The notes under the pieces: generated by a model | What the model was told of the DNA's origin: nothing | Database searches by the model: none | What the model saw: the letters and a program-made list of their open reading frames with translations, nothing else | Part shown: piece by piece, positions 7,553-16,979 of the stretch | How the letters are laid out: each line of letters begins with the position of its first letter | How positions within the stretch are numbered: position 1 is the stretch's first letter | Program-made: the position numbers and the translations under genes | Assembly: GCA_963834705.1 (NCBI GenBank) | Contig: CAWICV010000001.1 | Span: forward strand, 620,001 to 684,000 | Source: RYN-230 sp963834705 | Lineage (GTDB): Bacteria; Actinomycetota; Actinomycetes; Streptosporangiales; Streptosporangiaceae | Direction of reading: 5' to 3' | Length of the DNA stretch: 64,000 bases

Positions 7553-8920
7553 GTGCCCGAGCTCGCCGTGGATGTCGTCGTCGTCGGCATGGGCCCCGGT
7601 GGCGGGGACGCCGCGGAGCGGCTGGCCGCCGCGGGCCTGTCCGTGGCGGGCGTGGATGACCGGCTGGTCGGCGGCGAGTGCCCGTACTGGGGCTGCGTCC
7701 CGTCCAAGATGATGATCCGCGCGGCCAACCTGCTGGCCGAGGGGCGCCGCATCCCCGGCCTGGCCGGGGCCGCGGTGGTGCGGCCGGACTGGGCGCCGGT
7801 GGCCCGCCGGATCCGGGTGGAAGCCACCGACGACTGGGACGACAAGGTGGCCGTGGACCGGTTCACCCGGAAGGGCGGCCAGTTCTTCCGCGGCCACGGG
7901 CGGCTCACCGCGCCGGACCAGGTCACCGTCGGTGACCAGGTGCTCCGGGCCCGCCGCGGCATCCTGCTCAATCCCGGCACCGAGCCGTATGCGCCGCCCA
8001 TCGACGGCCTGGCCGGTACCCCGTACTGGACCAACCGGGAGGCCATCGAGACCACCGAGGTGCCCAGGTCGCTGCTGGTGCTGGGCGGCGGGACGGTCGG
8101 AGTGGAGCTGAGCCAGGTGTTCGCCCGGTTCGGCGCCCGGGTGACCGTGCTGGACGGCAGCCGGCACCTGGTCCCGGCCGAGGAGCCGGAGGCCGGTGAG
8201 CTGCTCGGCGAGGTCTTCGCCCGGGACGGCATCGACGTGCGCACCGGAGCCACCGCCGGCGCGGTGCGGCATGGGAGTGATGGGTTCACGGTCACCGTGT
8301 CCGGTGGCTCCGGCGGGCAGGTCACCGCGGACGCGCTGCTGGTGGCCATCGGGCGGCGCACCGACCTGGCCGGGCTCGGCGTCGGCGTGCTCGGGGTGGA
8401 CGAGGCCGGCCACGCCATCCCGGTGGACGGCCACATGCGGGTGGCGCCGGGGGTGTGGGCCATCGGCGACGTCACCGGGCATGGGAAGTTCACCCACATG
8501 TCCATGTACCAGGCCGGTATCGCGGTGGCGGACATCCTCGGCGAGCCGGGGTGGCCGGCCGAGTACCACGCGGTGCCCAGGGTCACGTTCACCGACCCGG
8601 AGATCGGCTCCGTCGGGCTGACCGAGGCGCAGGCCCGCGAGCAAGGCATCAGTGTGCGCACCGGGTTCGCCAAGATCCCCGAGTCGGCCCGCGGCTGGAT
8701 CCACCAGGCGGGCAACGACGGGTTCATCAAGCTGGTGGCCGACGCCAGCCGCGGCATCCTGGTCGGCGCCACCTCGATGGGGCCGGTCGGCGGCGAGGTG
8801 CTCAGCCCGCTCACGCTGGCCGTGCACGCCCGGATCCCGGTGCGCCGGCTGGGGCAGATGATCTACGCGTATCCCACCTTCCACGGGGCTATCCAGTCAG
8901 CGGTTCAGTCACTGGGCTGA
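7553..8920 (+). CDS. NAD(P)/FAD-dependent pyridine nucleotide-disulfide oxidoreductase
   Basis: A 455-residue class I flavin disulfide reductase. FAD-binding GMGPGG is at 12-17, the redox pair C43-x4-C48 lies in GGECPYWGCVPSK, and the second nucleotide-binding fold VLGGGTVGVELSQVF is near 180. FAD-contacting GVWAIGDVTG follows, then the dimerisation domain. The usual C-terminal HPT-E acid-base motif is replaced by AYPTFHGAIQSA, as in a poorly characterised subgroup. GTG start at 7553 follows a GGGGAGG ribosome site. Because it is divergent from egtA, reduction of ergothioneine disulfide or another thiol is a reasonable hypothesis. Generic dihydrolipoyl or mercuric reductase-like activity is the alternative. 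Confidence 0.88.
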   Translation: MPELAVDVVVVGMGPGGGDAAERLAAAGLSVAGVDDRLVGGECPYWGCVPSKMMIRAANLLAEGRRIPGLAGAAVVRPDWAPVARRIRVEATDDWDDKVAVDRFTRKGGQFFRGHGRLTAPDQVTVGDQVLRARRGILLNPGTEPYAPPIDGLAGTPYWTNREAIETTEVPRSLLVLGGGTVGVELSQVFARFGARVTVLDGSRHLVPAEEPEAGELLGEVFARDGIDVRTGATAGAVRHGSDGFTVTVSGGSGGQVTADALLVAIGRRTDLAGLGVGVLGVDEAGHAIPVDGHMRVAPGVWAIGDVTGHGKFTHMSMYQAGIAVADILGEPGWPAEYHAVPRVTFTDPEIGSVGLTEAQAREQGISVRTGFAKIPESARGWIHQAGNDGFIKLVADASRGILVGATSMGPVGGEVLSPLTLAVHARIPVRRLGQMIYAYPTFHGAIQSAVQSLG

Positions 8921-8925
8921 CCTCG

Positions 8926-8952
8926 GGCTGATCCCGGCCGGCGGGGTCAGCC
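8926..8952. terminator. Hairpin between convergent genes
   Basis: A 10-bp stem (one T-G pair) ggctgatccc / ggggtcagcc around a 7-base loop, between the oxidoreductase stop and the end of the convergent marR gene. It has no T tract and could serve both strands. Confidence 0.55.
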
Positions 8953-9429
8953 GGCTGGCTGGTGCGGGGGGAAGCCGGGGAGGTCGCCGGGGCGCAGGTC
9001 CTGGGCGGCGGCCACCTGGCGGAGCAGGGCAATGAGCTCGTGGCGCTGCTCACCGGTCAGGCCGGCGCTCATCCGCTGCTCGTGCTCGGCAGTGACCGCC
9101 CGGACCCGGGCCAGCGCGGCCCGGCCCTGGTCGGTCAGGTAGAGCGCGTGCGAGCGCCGGTCCTCCGGGTTGCGCCTGCGCTCGACCAGGCCGAGCTTCT
9201 CCAGCTCGTCCACCAGGAAGACCATCCGGGTCGCGTTGACCCCCATCGACTCGGCGACAGCCTGCTGCGACCGGCCCTCGTTCGCGGCCAGCCGGACCAG
9301 CACGCCGGCCTGCCGCTGCTCCAGACCCAGCGGCTGCAGCCGCTCGCCGTACTGGCGGGCGCCGTGCATGCCCAGCTGGACCAGGAGGAACGCCAGGCTG
9401 CCATACGGGTCCACGGCCACGTCGTCCAC
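8947..9429 (-). CDS. MarR-family transcriptional regulator
   Basis: A 160-residue winged-helix regulator. The recognition region is SQQAVAESMGVNATRMVFLVDELEKLGLVERRRNPEDRRSH-like, at about 55-95, split here as the helix-turn-helix and the DRR-type wing. GTG start at 9429 has no clear ribosome site. It is divergent from a small membrane protein, and the AT-rich gap between them contains palindromes, so local control of that gene is likely. Confidence 0.88.
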   Translation of the reverse strand: MDDVAVDPYGSLAFLLVQLGMHGARQYGERLQPLGLEQRQAGVLVRLAANEGRSQQAVAESMGVNATRMVFLVDELEKLGLVERRRNPEDRRSHALYLTDQGRAALARVRAVTAEHEQRMSAGLTGEQRHELIALLRQVAAAQDLRPGDLPGFPPHQPAG

Positions 9430-9544
9430 CAGCTAATACTATCACGGCGTACAATACTTGCGATATAAAATAATCTTTGCTAGAAATTATATTGACTGCC
9501 TAGGCATCAGTCGGCGGTTTGCGGCCAGTGGAGGTGAGGCAGCA
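9430..9544. promoter_or_regulatory. AT-rich divergent promoter with palindrome
   Basis: This gap is strikingly AT-rich for the window (for example the tract around 9458-9492). It holds a perfect 10-bp palindrome tgcctaggca at 9497-9506 with near-symmetric flanks. The placement suits a MarR operator controlling one or both divergent genes. A good ribosome site GGAGGTGAGG precedes the gene at 9545. Confidence 0.45.
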
Positions 9545-10030
9545 ATGTCCGGAGTATCTGTCGCGTCCCGCCCGCCCGCGGGCACCAGGGTCAGCCCGGA
9601 CGAGGTGATCCGGCGGGCCAGCCTGGGCACCGCGGTGGCCCTGCTCGTGCAGTACGGGCTGGGCATGTGGGTGAACCTGTACGCCACCATCCCGGCCCGC
9701 GATCAGGGTGGCGGCGAGTTCGCCGCGATCGGCCGGGCGCTGTCGAACGGCCCGGCCGGGCTGGCCATCCACACCGTGCTCGGCCTGCTGCTGCTGGTCG
9801 GGTCGGTGGTGCCGGTGGTCCGCGCGGTGGCCAGCCGGCGGCCCGCGTTCATCGTCACGTCAGGGCTCAGCCTGCTCGCCATCCTGGGCGCTGGCGCCAG
9901 CGGGGCGGCGTTCGTTAACGCCGGGTCAAACGGCGCGTCGCTGGGCATGGCCCTGCTCACCGCGGTGGCGCTGCTCTGCCAGGTGGTGAACCTGTTCCTG
10001 CTGGCCGGCACCCGGTCCGCGCGCGGCTGA
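9545..10030 (+). CDS. Small four-helix membrane protein of unknown function
   Basis: 161 residues with four hydrophobic segments: SLGTAVALLVQYGLGMWVNLY, a segment around LAIHTVLGLLLLVGSVVP, one around FIVTSGLSLLAILGAGASG and one around ALLTAVALLCQVVNLFLL. The ATG at 9545 is chosen for its strong ribosome site. I do not recognise a catalytic motif. Divergence from marR suggests inducible expression, perhaps under stress or toxic-compound exposure. Confidence 0.8.
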   Translation: MSGVSVASRPPAGTRVSPDEVIRRASLGTAVALLVQYGLGMWVNLYATIPARDQGGGEFAAIGRALSNGPAGLAIHTVLGLLLLVGSVVPVVRAVASRRPAFIVTSGLSLLAILGAGASGAAFVNAGSNGASLGMALLTAVALLCQVVNLFLLAGTRSARG

Positions 10031-10039
10031 CCACGCGCG

Positions 10040-10054
10040 GGCCGGTGCCCGGCC
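10040..10054. terminator. Short GC hairpin between convergent genes
   Basis: Perfect 6-bp stem ggccgg-tgc-ccggcc between the stops of the membrane protein gene and the convergent galactanase gene. It lacks a T tract, so it is only a candidate terminator. Confidence 0.35.
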
Positions 10055-10070
10055 ACTACCGGTTATCCGC

Positions 10071-11765
10071 TCAGCCGCCAACCACGCAGGGCACATCCCA
10101 CGGGTCATAGCTCTGGCAGACCGCGGCCGGGTTGCGGAACAGCCCGATCGACGGGAGCGCCACCCCCTCCGAGTTGAACAGGGTGAGGTTGGCGTTCGGG
10201 GTGCCGATGCCGGTGCCGGGTTCCCACGGCACCCCGGGGATCCAGTCCGGCGCCCAGTAGAACAGCCCGGCGCCCAGCCCGTCCGGCACCTGGGCCAGGA
10301 TGGACAGCTCGTCGGTGACGAAGGACAGCTGGCCGCCCGGGCTGGCCGGGTAGCCAGGCGAGAGCTGGCTCGGCTCCCAGACGAAGTTGCCAGTGCTGTC
10401 CCCGATCGGGCTGTTGCCGTTGGCCAGCGTCCACGGGTACTGGGTCTCCGAGATCACGATCTTCTTGTGGAACTGGGTGGCCAGCGCGTCCACGTTCTGC
10501 CGCATGGCCGAAATCGCGCCGTGGAAGAACGGATAGTAGGACAGCCCGATCACGTCGAACGGCACGCCCTGGGCCACCAGGTTCTGGTAGAACGCCTGGC
10601 TCAGGCGGTTATTGCCGCCCTGGTCGTAGTGCATCAGGATCAGCAGCTGGTGGCCCGGCGGGCTGCCCGCCCGGGCGCCAGCCACGCCCGCCTTGAGCAG
10701 CGTGGCCAGGTTGCCGTAGTCGGCCGGGTTGGACGGGTCGTTCACCTCACCGACCGGCCACAGGATGCCGTTGCGGATCTCGTTGCCGATCGAGACCATG
10801 TCCACCGGGGTGCCCTGCCGGGCGAACGCGGAGATCACCTGCTGGGTGTAGGACCGCACGGTCGCGGTGAGCTGGGCCAGATCCTGGCCCTGCCAGGCGG
10901 CCGGGATGTTCTGGTGCTGCGGATCAGCCCAGAAGTCGGAATACATGATGTCCAGGTAGATCTTCATCCCGGCCGCGTGCACGGTGCGGGCCAGGGCCAG
11001 GTCGCTGGCCAGGTTGCTGTACCCGGGCGGCGGGTCCACCCAGAGCCGCATCCGGACGTAGTTGGCCCCGTTCTCGCGCATGATCTGCACCGGGGACTGC
11101 TGCTGGCCGTGGTAGGTGAACCTGGCCCCGGCCGCCAGTTCCTGCGGGGTGAAGGACAGGTCGGCACCGAAGTCCAGGCCGGCCGCGGCCGGATCCGGCC
11201 CGTAGGTCCGGAACTCGCCCACGCACACGTCGGCGCCGGTGCCGCTGTACACGGTGATCTCCGCGTACCGGGCCTGGCGGCCGCGGGGCAGCGGGATGTA
11301 CATCGGGTTGCCCGGGTCCAGCGCGACGTTGCTGGCGGACGGCACGGTCTGCCAGTTACCGGACGTGGCCGCGGTCTTGATGGTGGCGCTGGCCGACGGG
11401 CTGGACGAGTCGAGCGTGATGCCCAGGTCGCTGAGCGCGCGGACCCGGCCGAGGTCGACGGTGAGGGTGCCGGTCCACGCCGACGTGCACCAGTCGGTGC
11501 CCGCGTCGCCGTCGATCGCGTTGGACGCCGGGTCGCCCGATTCGGTGGAGTCGGCGCTGGCCGTCCCGGACAGGGCCCAGTTCACCGTGGGCACCGCGCC
11601 GCCGGGCCGGTCGTCCGCCGCGGCCTGCACCCGGCCGGCCGAACTGGTCAGCAGCGCCACGAGCAGGACGGCGGGCAGCGCGGTGAAGGCCAGCCGGCGG
11701 CTTAACCGGTGCCGGGTGGCTCCGGTCAGGTACCGGGCGAGTCTGTGCGGGGGCGCATCGTGCAT
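10071..11765 (-). CDS. Secreted GH53 arabinogalactan endo-beta-1,4-galactanase with discoidin-type domain
   Basis: About 564 residues. The N-terminus has a basic stretch, then a signal sequence (AFTALPAVLLVALLTSSAGRVQA). A coagulation-factor 5/8 C-like carbohydrate-binding domain follows at about 55-190 (NAIDGDAGTDWCTSAW; ITVYSGTGADVCVGEF). The GH53 domain follows with GADLSF, YVRMRLWVDPPPGYS, MYSDFWADPQ and SIGNEIRNGILWP (acid/base Glu), then the nucleophile region KIVISETQYPW. It would cut beta-1,4-galactan side chains of pectin outside the cell. The ATG at 11765 is chosen because the signal peptide follows directly; the open frame extends further upstream. Confidence 0.93.
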   Translation of the reverse strand: MHDAPPHRLARYLTGATRHRLSRRLAFTALPAVLLVALLTSSAGRVQAAADDRPGGAVPTVNWALSGTASADSTESGDPASNAIDGDAGTDWCTSAWTGTLTVDLGRVRALSDLGITLDSSSPSASATIKTAATSGNWQTVPSASNVALDPGNPMYIPLPRGRQARYAEITVYSGTGADVCVGEFRTYGPDPAAAGLDFGADLSFTPQELAAGARFTYHGQQQSPVQIMRENGANYVRMRLWVDPPPGYSNLASDLALARTVHAAGMKIYLDIMYSDFWADPQHQNIPAAWQGQDLAQLTATVRSYTQQVISAFARQGTPVDMVSIGNEIRNGILWPVGEVNDPSNPADYGNLATLLKAGVAGARAGSPPGHQLLILMHYDQGGNNRLSQAFYQNLVAQGVPFDVIGLSYYPFFHGAISAMRQNVDALATQFHKKIVISETQYPWTLANGNSPIGDSTGNFVWEPSQLSPGYPASPGGQLSFVTDELSILAQVPDGLGAGLFYWAPDWIPGVPWEPGTGIGTPNANLTLFNSEGVALPSIGLFRNPAAVCQSYDPWDVPCVVGG

Positions 11766-11997
11766 GGTGATCTCCGTTCTGCTGGCCGCTGCGGCGCGGC
11801 TTGAACCCCTGGTCCCGGCACGGACCGAGCGTGACCGGACGCAATCGAACATGGCCGGACGTAACCGCACACGGGGACTCATCCCCGAACCTTAGAACCA
11901 GGGTCAGCCGCGGGCAATGGTGGGGCGCCCGGCCGGCGGCAGGCCGGCCGCCACGGCGCTACGGGCGGTAGTTTGGTGCCCGACAGGAGGCGTGCGG

Positions 11998-12879
11998 ATG
12001 AGTGGTGTGCAGCATCTGGTCCAGTCCGGGCCGCTCATTCTGGCTGCGCCGGTGGCGGCGGCGGCCGGCGCGATCACCTTCCTGTCGCCGTGCTGCCTGC
12101 CCCTGGTGCCCGGCTACCTGTCCTACGTGACCGGCATGTCCGGGACCGATGCCCAGCGGGCCAAGACGGCCGGCCAGGCGGCCAGTGTGACCGCGGCCCC
12201 GGCGGCCGGGCTGGCGGCGGCGGGCGGCAGCGTGAGCGTGGCTGCGCCGGCCGCCGGCGTGGCCACCGGTGGCGCCGCGGCCACCCCGGCCCGCGGCCGC
12301 ACCATGCTGGGCACGCTGCTGTTCGTGCTCGGTTTCTCGCTGGTGTTCGCCACCGAGGGACTGGCCTTCGGCAGCCTCGGGCTGGTGCTGCAGCGGCACT
12401 CGGCCGGGCTGACCCAGGTGCTGGGGGCGCTGACCATCGTGCTCGGCCTGCTGTTCGCCGGGGTGTTCGACCGGTTCCCGATCACTGGGCGGATCGCCCG
12501 GCCATCGTTCCGGCCCCGGGCCGGGCTGGCCGGCGCGCCGCTGCTCGGCGTGCTGTTCGCACTGAGCTGGACGCCGTGCGTCGGTCCCACCCTGAGCGTG
12601 GTGCTGACCATGTCCTTCACGTCCGGCACCGCGGTGCGCGGCGCCGTGCTGGCCTTCATCTACGGGCTGGGGCTCGGCATCCCGTTCCTGATCGTGGCGT
12701 TCGCGTTCCAGCGCGGGATGACCGCGTTCGGCTGGGCCCGGCGGCACGCCAAGCTGATCACCCGGATCGGCGGCGGGCTGCTGGTGCTGGTCGGCGTGCT
12801 CGAAGTGACCGGCGCCTGGACCGCCGCGCTGACCTGGCTCAAGGTGCACTGGGTCGGTAGCTACCAGTCACCCTTGTAA
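11998..12879 (+). CDS. ccdA: CcdA/DsbD-type cytochrome c biogenesis transmembrane protein
   Basis: A 293-residue polytopic protein that carries reducing power across the membrane for haem-ligating Cys pairs. Conserved Cys-Pro motifs are FLSPCCLPLVPGY (about 25-37) and LSWTPCVGPT (about 190). An Ala/Gly-rich loop at roughly 50-100 lengthens the first cytoplasmic region. The ATG at 11998 follows CAGGAGG. No resA/resB genes are adjacent, so the partner could instead be a thioredoxin-like protein. Confidence 0.88.
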   Translation: MSGVQHLVQSGPLILAAPVAAAAGAITFLSPCCLPLVPGYLSYVTGMSGTDAQRAKTAGQAASVTAAPAAGLAAAGGSVSVAAPAAGVATGGAAATPARGRTMLGTLLFVLGFSLVFATEGLAFGSLGLVLQRHSAGLTQVLGALTIVLGLLFAGVFDRFPITGRIARPSFRPRAGLAGAPLLGVLFALSWTPCVGPTLSVVLTMSFTSGTAVRGAVLAFIYGLGLGIPFLIVAFAFQRGMTAFGWARRHAKLITRIGGGLLVLVGVLEVTGAWTAALTWLKVHWVGSYQSPL

Positions 12880-12913
12880 CCCAGTTGCGGTGAGGTGGGG
12901 CCGGCCGCCGCGG

Positions 12914-15900
12914 TCAGGCCGACCGGGGTGGCAGTGGCGGCCGGACCCGCGACGGCCGGTCCGAGTAGTCCGGCGGCCGCACGGCCGGGCTGGTGTCCAG
13001 CTGTTCCATGGCCAGCCGGGTCGCGGTCTCCAGCTGCGGGTCCCGGCCCGCGGCCCAGTCGTCCGGCGAGATCAGCACCTCAATGTCCGGGTCCACGCCG
13101 TAGTTCTCCACGCTCCAGCCGAACCCGCTCAGCCAGATCGCGTAGCGCGGCACGGTCATCGACGTGCCGTCGACCAGCTGGAACGGGTCGCCGATGCCGA
13201 TCACCCCGCCCCAGGTGCGGGCGCCCACCACCTGGCCGAGGCCGAGGATCTTGATGGCCGCGGTCACCATGTCCCCGTCCGACCCGGCGTTCTCGTCGGC
13301 CAGCGCGACCACCGGCCCGCGCGGCGTGTCCTTGGGGTAGCTGACCGGCTGCATCCCGCGCGGCATGTCCCAGCCCATGATCCGCCGGGCCAGCTTCTCC
13401 ACCACCAGCTCGGACACGTGGCCGCCGCGGTTCATCCGGATATCCATGATCAGCGTGTCCCGGGCCAGCTCCATCCGCAGGTCCCGGTGGAAGTGCGCCC
13501 AGCCCTCGCCCATCATGTCCGGGATGTGCAGGTAGCCGGCCCGGCCGCCGGACAGCTCACGGACCAGCCGCCGGTTGCCCGCCACCCAGTCCTGGTAGCG
13601 CAGCCGGCGCTCGCTGGACAGCGGGGTCACCGCGAACCGGCGGACCGCGCCGCCCGAGCCGGCCACGGTCAGCTCGACCGGCTTGTCCGCGGCGCCGACC
13701 AGCAGCGGCCCCGGCCCGGCCAGCGGATCAACCGGCCGGCCGTCCACCGCGAGGAGGACGTCCCCGGGCTGGACCCCGGTGCCCGGCGCGGCCAGCGGCG
13801 ACCTGGCCCGCGGGTCGGACGACTCGCCGGGCAGCACCCGGACGATCCGCCAGTTGCCGTCCGGGTCCCGGGCCAGATCGGCCCCGAGCAGCCCGGGCTT
13901 ACCGTTGCCGTCCTCCCCCGGCGGGCTGGGCGCCCGGATGTAGGCATGCGAGGTGCCCAGCTCGCCGACCACCTCCCAGAGCAGGTCGGCGAACTCGGCC
14001 GGGCTGCCGACCCGCTGCAGCACCGGCTGGTACTCCTCGCCCACCCCGTCCCAGTCCACCCCGGACATGTCCGGCACCCAGAAATCGTGCCGCATGTACC
14101 GGCGCACCTCGCCGTAGGCGTGCCGCCACAGCGCGGCCGGATCGGCCAGGAACCGGGCCCGGGACAGGTCCACCTGCACCGTGTCGCCGCCGTCCTGGTC
14201 CGCCTGGCGCTGCGCCGGGACCACTCGCAGCTCGCCGCCGTCCCGGACCACCAGCCATTCGCCGTCCCCGCTGACCTCGAACCAGTCCAGCCCGGAGACC
14301 AGCTCGGTGGACTTGCGGCGGCTGAGGTCGTAGCGCTCCAGGACCGGCCGGGGCTTGCTGCCGTCCGGCACCGATGCGCCCTCGCCGAGCACCCCGATGA
14401 CCGGCTCCTTGAGCCAGGCCAGCCCGCCCGCGACGGCGCGCAGCGAGGAGTAGCGCGACTCCGCCACCGGCATGCTGAGCACCCGCCCGGCCAGCCCGGC
14501 CACGTCCACCACGACCGGCGGCGGGGTATCCGCCTTGCCGCCGTCCTCCTCCCCCGCACCGGCAGCCCCCGCACCGGAAGCCCCCGCACCGGCAGCCCCC
14601 CCAGCACCGTCCGCCGCACCAGCCGATGGGTCACCGTCGTCCCTGCTATCCGGCTTGCCCGCCCCATCCCCCGGTGGCCGACCCGCGGTGAGCGGCGCGA
14701 ACGGCGACGGCGTGTCCGCGGCCAGGGCCACCAGATACGGGCGGGACCCGTACGGGAACGACAGGTCGAAGAAGTGCGCGTCATACACCGGGTCGAAGAT
14801 CCGAGCGGACATGAACGCCAGGTACTTGCCGTCCCGGGTGAAGGCTGGCTCGGAATCGATGAACCGGCCCTCGGTCGCGTCCACCACCTGGCCGTCGGCC
14901 AGCCGGGCCAGCTTGATCCGGCTCAGCGGCTGCGGCCCCGGGTGGGACCAGGCCAGCCAGGCCGAGTCGGGCGCGTAGGCCAGCCCGGACACCGCCCCGT
15001 CGTCCGATGACGCCAGCTCACGGACCTCGCCGCTGGCCACGTCCACCAGCAGCAGCCGCCCGTCCCGGGCCGCGACCGCCAGGCTGGACCCGTCCGGCGC
15101 CGCGGCCAGCTCGGTGACCAGCCCGAGCTGGCCTTCGGCCAGGCGGCGCGGGGCCGGCGACGGGCTGCCCGGGGTCAGCTCCGGGCCGGCCGCCGGGGCG
15201 ATCTCCACCGCGTCGGTGCCACCGGCGTCGCTGACCCAGGCCACCTGCCCGGTCTGGCCGAGCACCTGAGGCAGCCGGAACCGGGCATCCGGGGACACGG
15301 CCAGCGCGCGGGCCGGGCCGTCCCGGTGGGTCAGCCAGTGCACCGTGCCGCGCACCACCACCGCGCTGGCCTGCCCGGCGTGGTCACAGGACAGCGCGCC
15401 GAGATGGTCCTCGGCCGAGATGAGCCGGGGCGCCAGCGCGGTGCGCGCCGAGCCCAGGGTGACCGGCACCGGCCGCGGCTGGCTGTCCGGGGTGAGGTCA
15501 TCGAGGATCCACAGCTCGCCGCGGCACTGGTACACCACCCGCTGCCCGTCGGTCGCGGCCTGCCGGGCGTAACCGCCGTCGTGGTCGGTGTGCCGGCGCA
15601 GGTCGGAGCCGTCCAGCAGGCACGAGTACACGTTCCCGGTGCCCTCATGGTCGGACAGGAAGGCCAGCCGGTCACCGATCAGCATCGGGCTGGCCAACTG
15701 GCCGTTCAGGCCGGCCAGGATCCGCTGGAACGGGCCGCCCGCGGTGGCCGTCCAGAGCCGGCCCGCGGTGCCGCCCCGGTACCGCTTCCACCAGGCCGGG
15801 TCCCGCCCCCAGCTCCCGTTCAGCAGCGCCTGCGCATCCGCCTCGAGGGCCACCCCGGCGACCGTGCCGTACGGCAGCCGCCGGGCCGGGCCGCCGTCCG

Positions 15901-16267
15901 GCGGCACCGCGTGCGCCCAGAACTGCCGCTCGAATGGCTGGCCGCTCGCGGTCAGCGCGATGATCTCGCCGTCGGGTGTCCAGCCGGCCACGGTGCCCGC
16001 GTGCTCGCCCCAGTAGGTGAGCCGGCGGCCGGGCGCCGCCCCGTCCGTGCCGGCCAGGTAGACCTCGGCGGGACCGTCCCGCCAGCTGATCCAGGCCACC
16101 GAGGCCCCGTCCCGGGCGAACCGGGGCCAGGCCGCCTCGGCCTGGTCCGCGGACAGCCGCCAGGCCCGCCCGCCGCTGGCCGGGGCCAGCCACACGTCGT
16201 CTTCGGCGGTGAACGTCAGGAGGTCACCCTGGACATGCGGATAGCGGAGGTACCCGGCTGAGGTCAT
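12914..16267 (-). CDS. Tricorn-type protease (S41 family)
   Basis: A 1117-residue cytosolic peptidase. Residues 1 to about 650 form beta-propeller repeats (VQGDLLTFTAEDDVWLAP; LAFLSDHEGTGNVYS; YLAFMSARIFDPVYD). A PDZ segment follows (GVQPGDVLLAVDGRPVDP). The S41 catalytic core contains DIRMNRGGHVSE and the nucleophile region ENAGSDGDMVTAA with TWGGVIGI. An Ala/Gly-rich insert near residues 545-600 is partly made of a 15-bp repeat. Tricorn enzymes degrade peptides released by the proteasome. Confidence 0.95.
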   Translation of the reverse strand: MTSAGYLRYPHVQGDLLTFTAEDDVWLAPASGGRAWRLSADQAEAAWPRFARDGASVAWISWRDGPAEVYLAGTDGAAPGRRLTYWGEHAGTVAGWTPDGEIIALTASGQPFERQFWAHAVPPDGGPARRLPYGTVAGVALEADAQALLNGSWGRDPAWWKRYRGGTAGRLWTATAGGPFQRILAGLNGQLASPMLIGDRLAFLSDHEGTGNVYSCLLDGSDLRRHTDHDGGYARQAATDGQRVVYQCRGELWILDDLTPDSQPRPVPVTLGSARTALAPRLISAEDHLGALSCDHAGQASAVVVRGTVHWLTHRDGPARALAVSPDARFRLPQVLGQTGQVAWVSDAGGTDAVEIAPAAGPELTPGSPSPAPRRLAEGQLGLVTELAAAPDGSSLAVAARDGRLLLVDVASGEVRELASSDDGAVSGLAYAPDSAWLAWSHPGPQPLSRIKLARLADGQVVDATEGRFIDSEPAFTRDGKYLAFMSARIFDPVYDAHFFDLSFPYGSRPYLVALAADTPSPFAPLTAGRPPGDGAGKPDSRDDGDPSAGAADGAGGAAGAGASGAGAAGAGEEDGGKADTPPPVVVDVAGLAGRVLSMPVAESRYSSLRAVAGGLAWLKEPVIGVLGEGASVPDGSKPRPVLERYDLSRRKSTELVSGLDWFEVSGDGEWLVVRDGGELRVVPAQRQADQDGGDTVQVDLSRARFLADPAALWRHAYGEVRRYMRHDFWVPDMSGVDWDGVGEEYQPVLQRVGSPAEFADLLWEVVGELGTSHAYIRAPSPPGEDGNGKPGLLGADLARDPDGNWRIVRVLPGESSDPRARSPLAAPGTGVQPGDVLLAVDGRPVDPLAGPGPLLVGAADKPVELTVAGSGGAVRRFAVTPLSSERRLRYQDWVAGNRRLVRELSGGRAGYLHIPDMMGEGWAHFHRDLRMELARDTLIMDIRMNRGGHVSELVVEKLARRIMGWDMPRGMQPVSYPKDTPRGPVVALADENAGSDGDMVTAAIKILGLGQVVGARTWGGVIGIGDPFQLVDGTSMTVPRYAIWLSGFGWSVENYGVDPDIEVLISPDDWAAGRDPQLETATRLAMEQLDTSPAVRPPDYSDRPSRVRPPLPPRSA
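14551..14595. repeat. 15-bp tandem repeat in tricorn linker
   Basis: Three units cccccgcaccggcag, cccccgcaccggaag and cccccgcaccggcag in exact tandem. On the minus strand they encode Gly/Ala pentapeptides in a low-complexity linker between propeller domains. Confidence 0.9.
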
Positions 16268-16335
16268 CGCATCATCGTAGGGCTGGGCGGCGCGGCCCAG
16301 CCGGCCAGGTCAGGCTGTCGCTGACCGGCTGAGCG

Positions 16336-16880
16336 TCACTTCCTGGACCTGGCGTCCCCGATGGTGGTCAGCAGGCCGGTCGCGACGTCGTAGACGTGCC
16401 CCGAGACCCGACATTCTGCGGGATCTCCTCGGCCCAGAGCACCCGCTCGACATCGGTCCGGACCGTCCGTGCCGGGTCCAGTACCGGGGTGTCGGCCAGC
16501 GTCCGCTCGTCCATCCCGATCCGCTGGGCGAAGCCATGGCGCAGCTCATCGTCGGCCAGCAGGGTCGAGCCGCAGTCGGTGTGGTGAATGACCGCGACCT
16601 CGAAGTAGGGGCCTTCCGGTGCGTTGGTGTTGACCAGGTAGCCGGCGTAGGCGATGTCCTGGATGACGGCCGCGGTGATCCGGCCGCCGATGTTGCGCTG
16701 CACGAGCGCCTCGCCGAGCCGGACGCCGAGCGTCTGCGCCGGGTCGACCCGGCAGTCGATGCAGGTCACGATGTACAGGCCCAGGGTAGGGATGAACGGG
16801 AGCCGGGGCATGTTCCGGCGCCCGCCGGGATCACTGGCGAAGGCCTGATTGCGTTCGAGCAGCGGGGCGATGGCAGACAT
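16336..16880 (-). CDS. Beta-carbonic anhydrase with a C-terminal frameshift
   Basis: Interconverts CO2 and bicarbonate. Zinc ligands are intact: C40-x-D42-x-R44 in TCIDCR and H100-x2-C103 in HHTDCG. The reading frame is broken near 16407-16411: the original frame stops at 16368 after IPQNVGSRGTS, while one base added there restores VSGHVYDVATGLL and ends at 16336. About 22 C-terminal residues are therefore affected. The lesion spares the active site, so a shortened enzyme might still work. A sequencing indel in a GC-rich tract is equally possible. Confidence 0.8.
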
Positions 16881-16979
16881 AGCTCATGGTTGAGTGCCCA
16901 CCAGGCCGCCGCGAGGGGCAGGACTGCCCGCTGCCGAACGGATTCTGCCTGCGCGCCCGACGGCTAGCCAGCCGCGCTG

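Noticed and set aside
9458..9544. Upstream extension of the membrane protein gene (starts near 9458)
   Set aside because: The segment is AT-rich, includes the palindromic promoter region and has no ribosome site, while ATG 9545 has a strong one.
12890..15010. 706-codon plus-strand frame opposite the tricorn protease gene
   Set aside because: Arg/His/Pro-rich with no family features; the minus-strand gene has full propeller, PDZ and S41 motifs.
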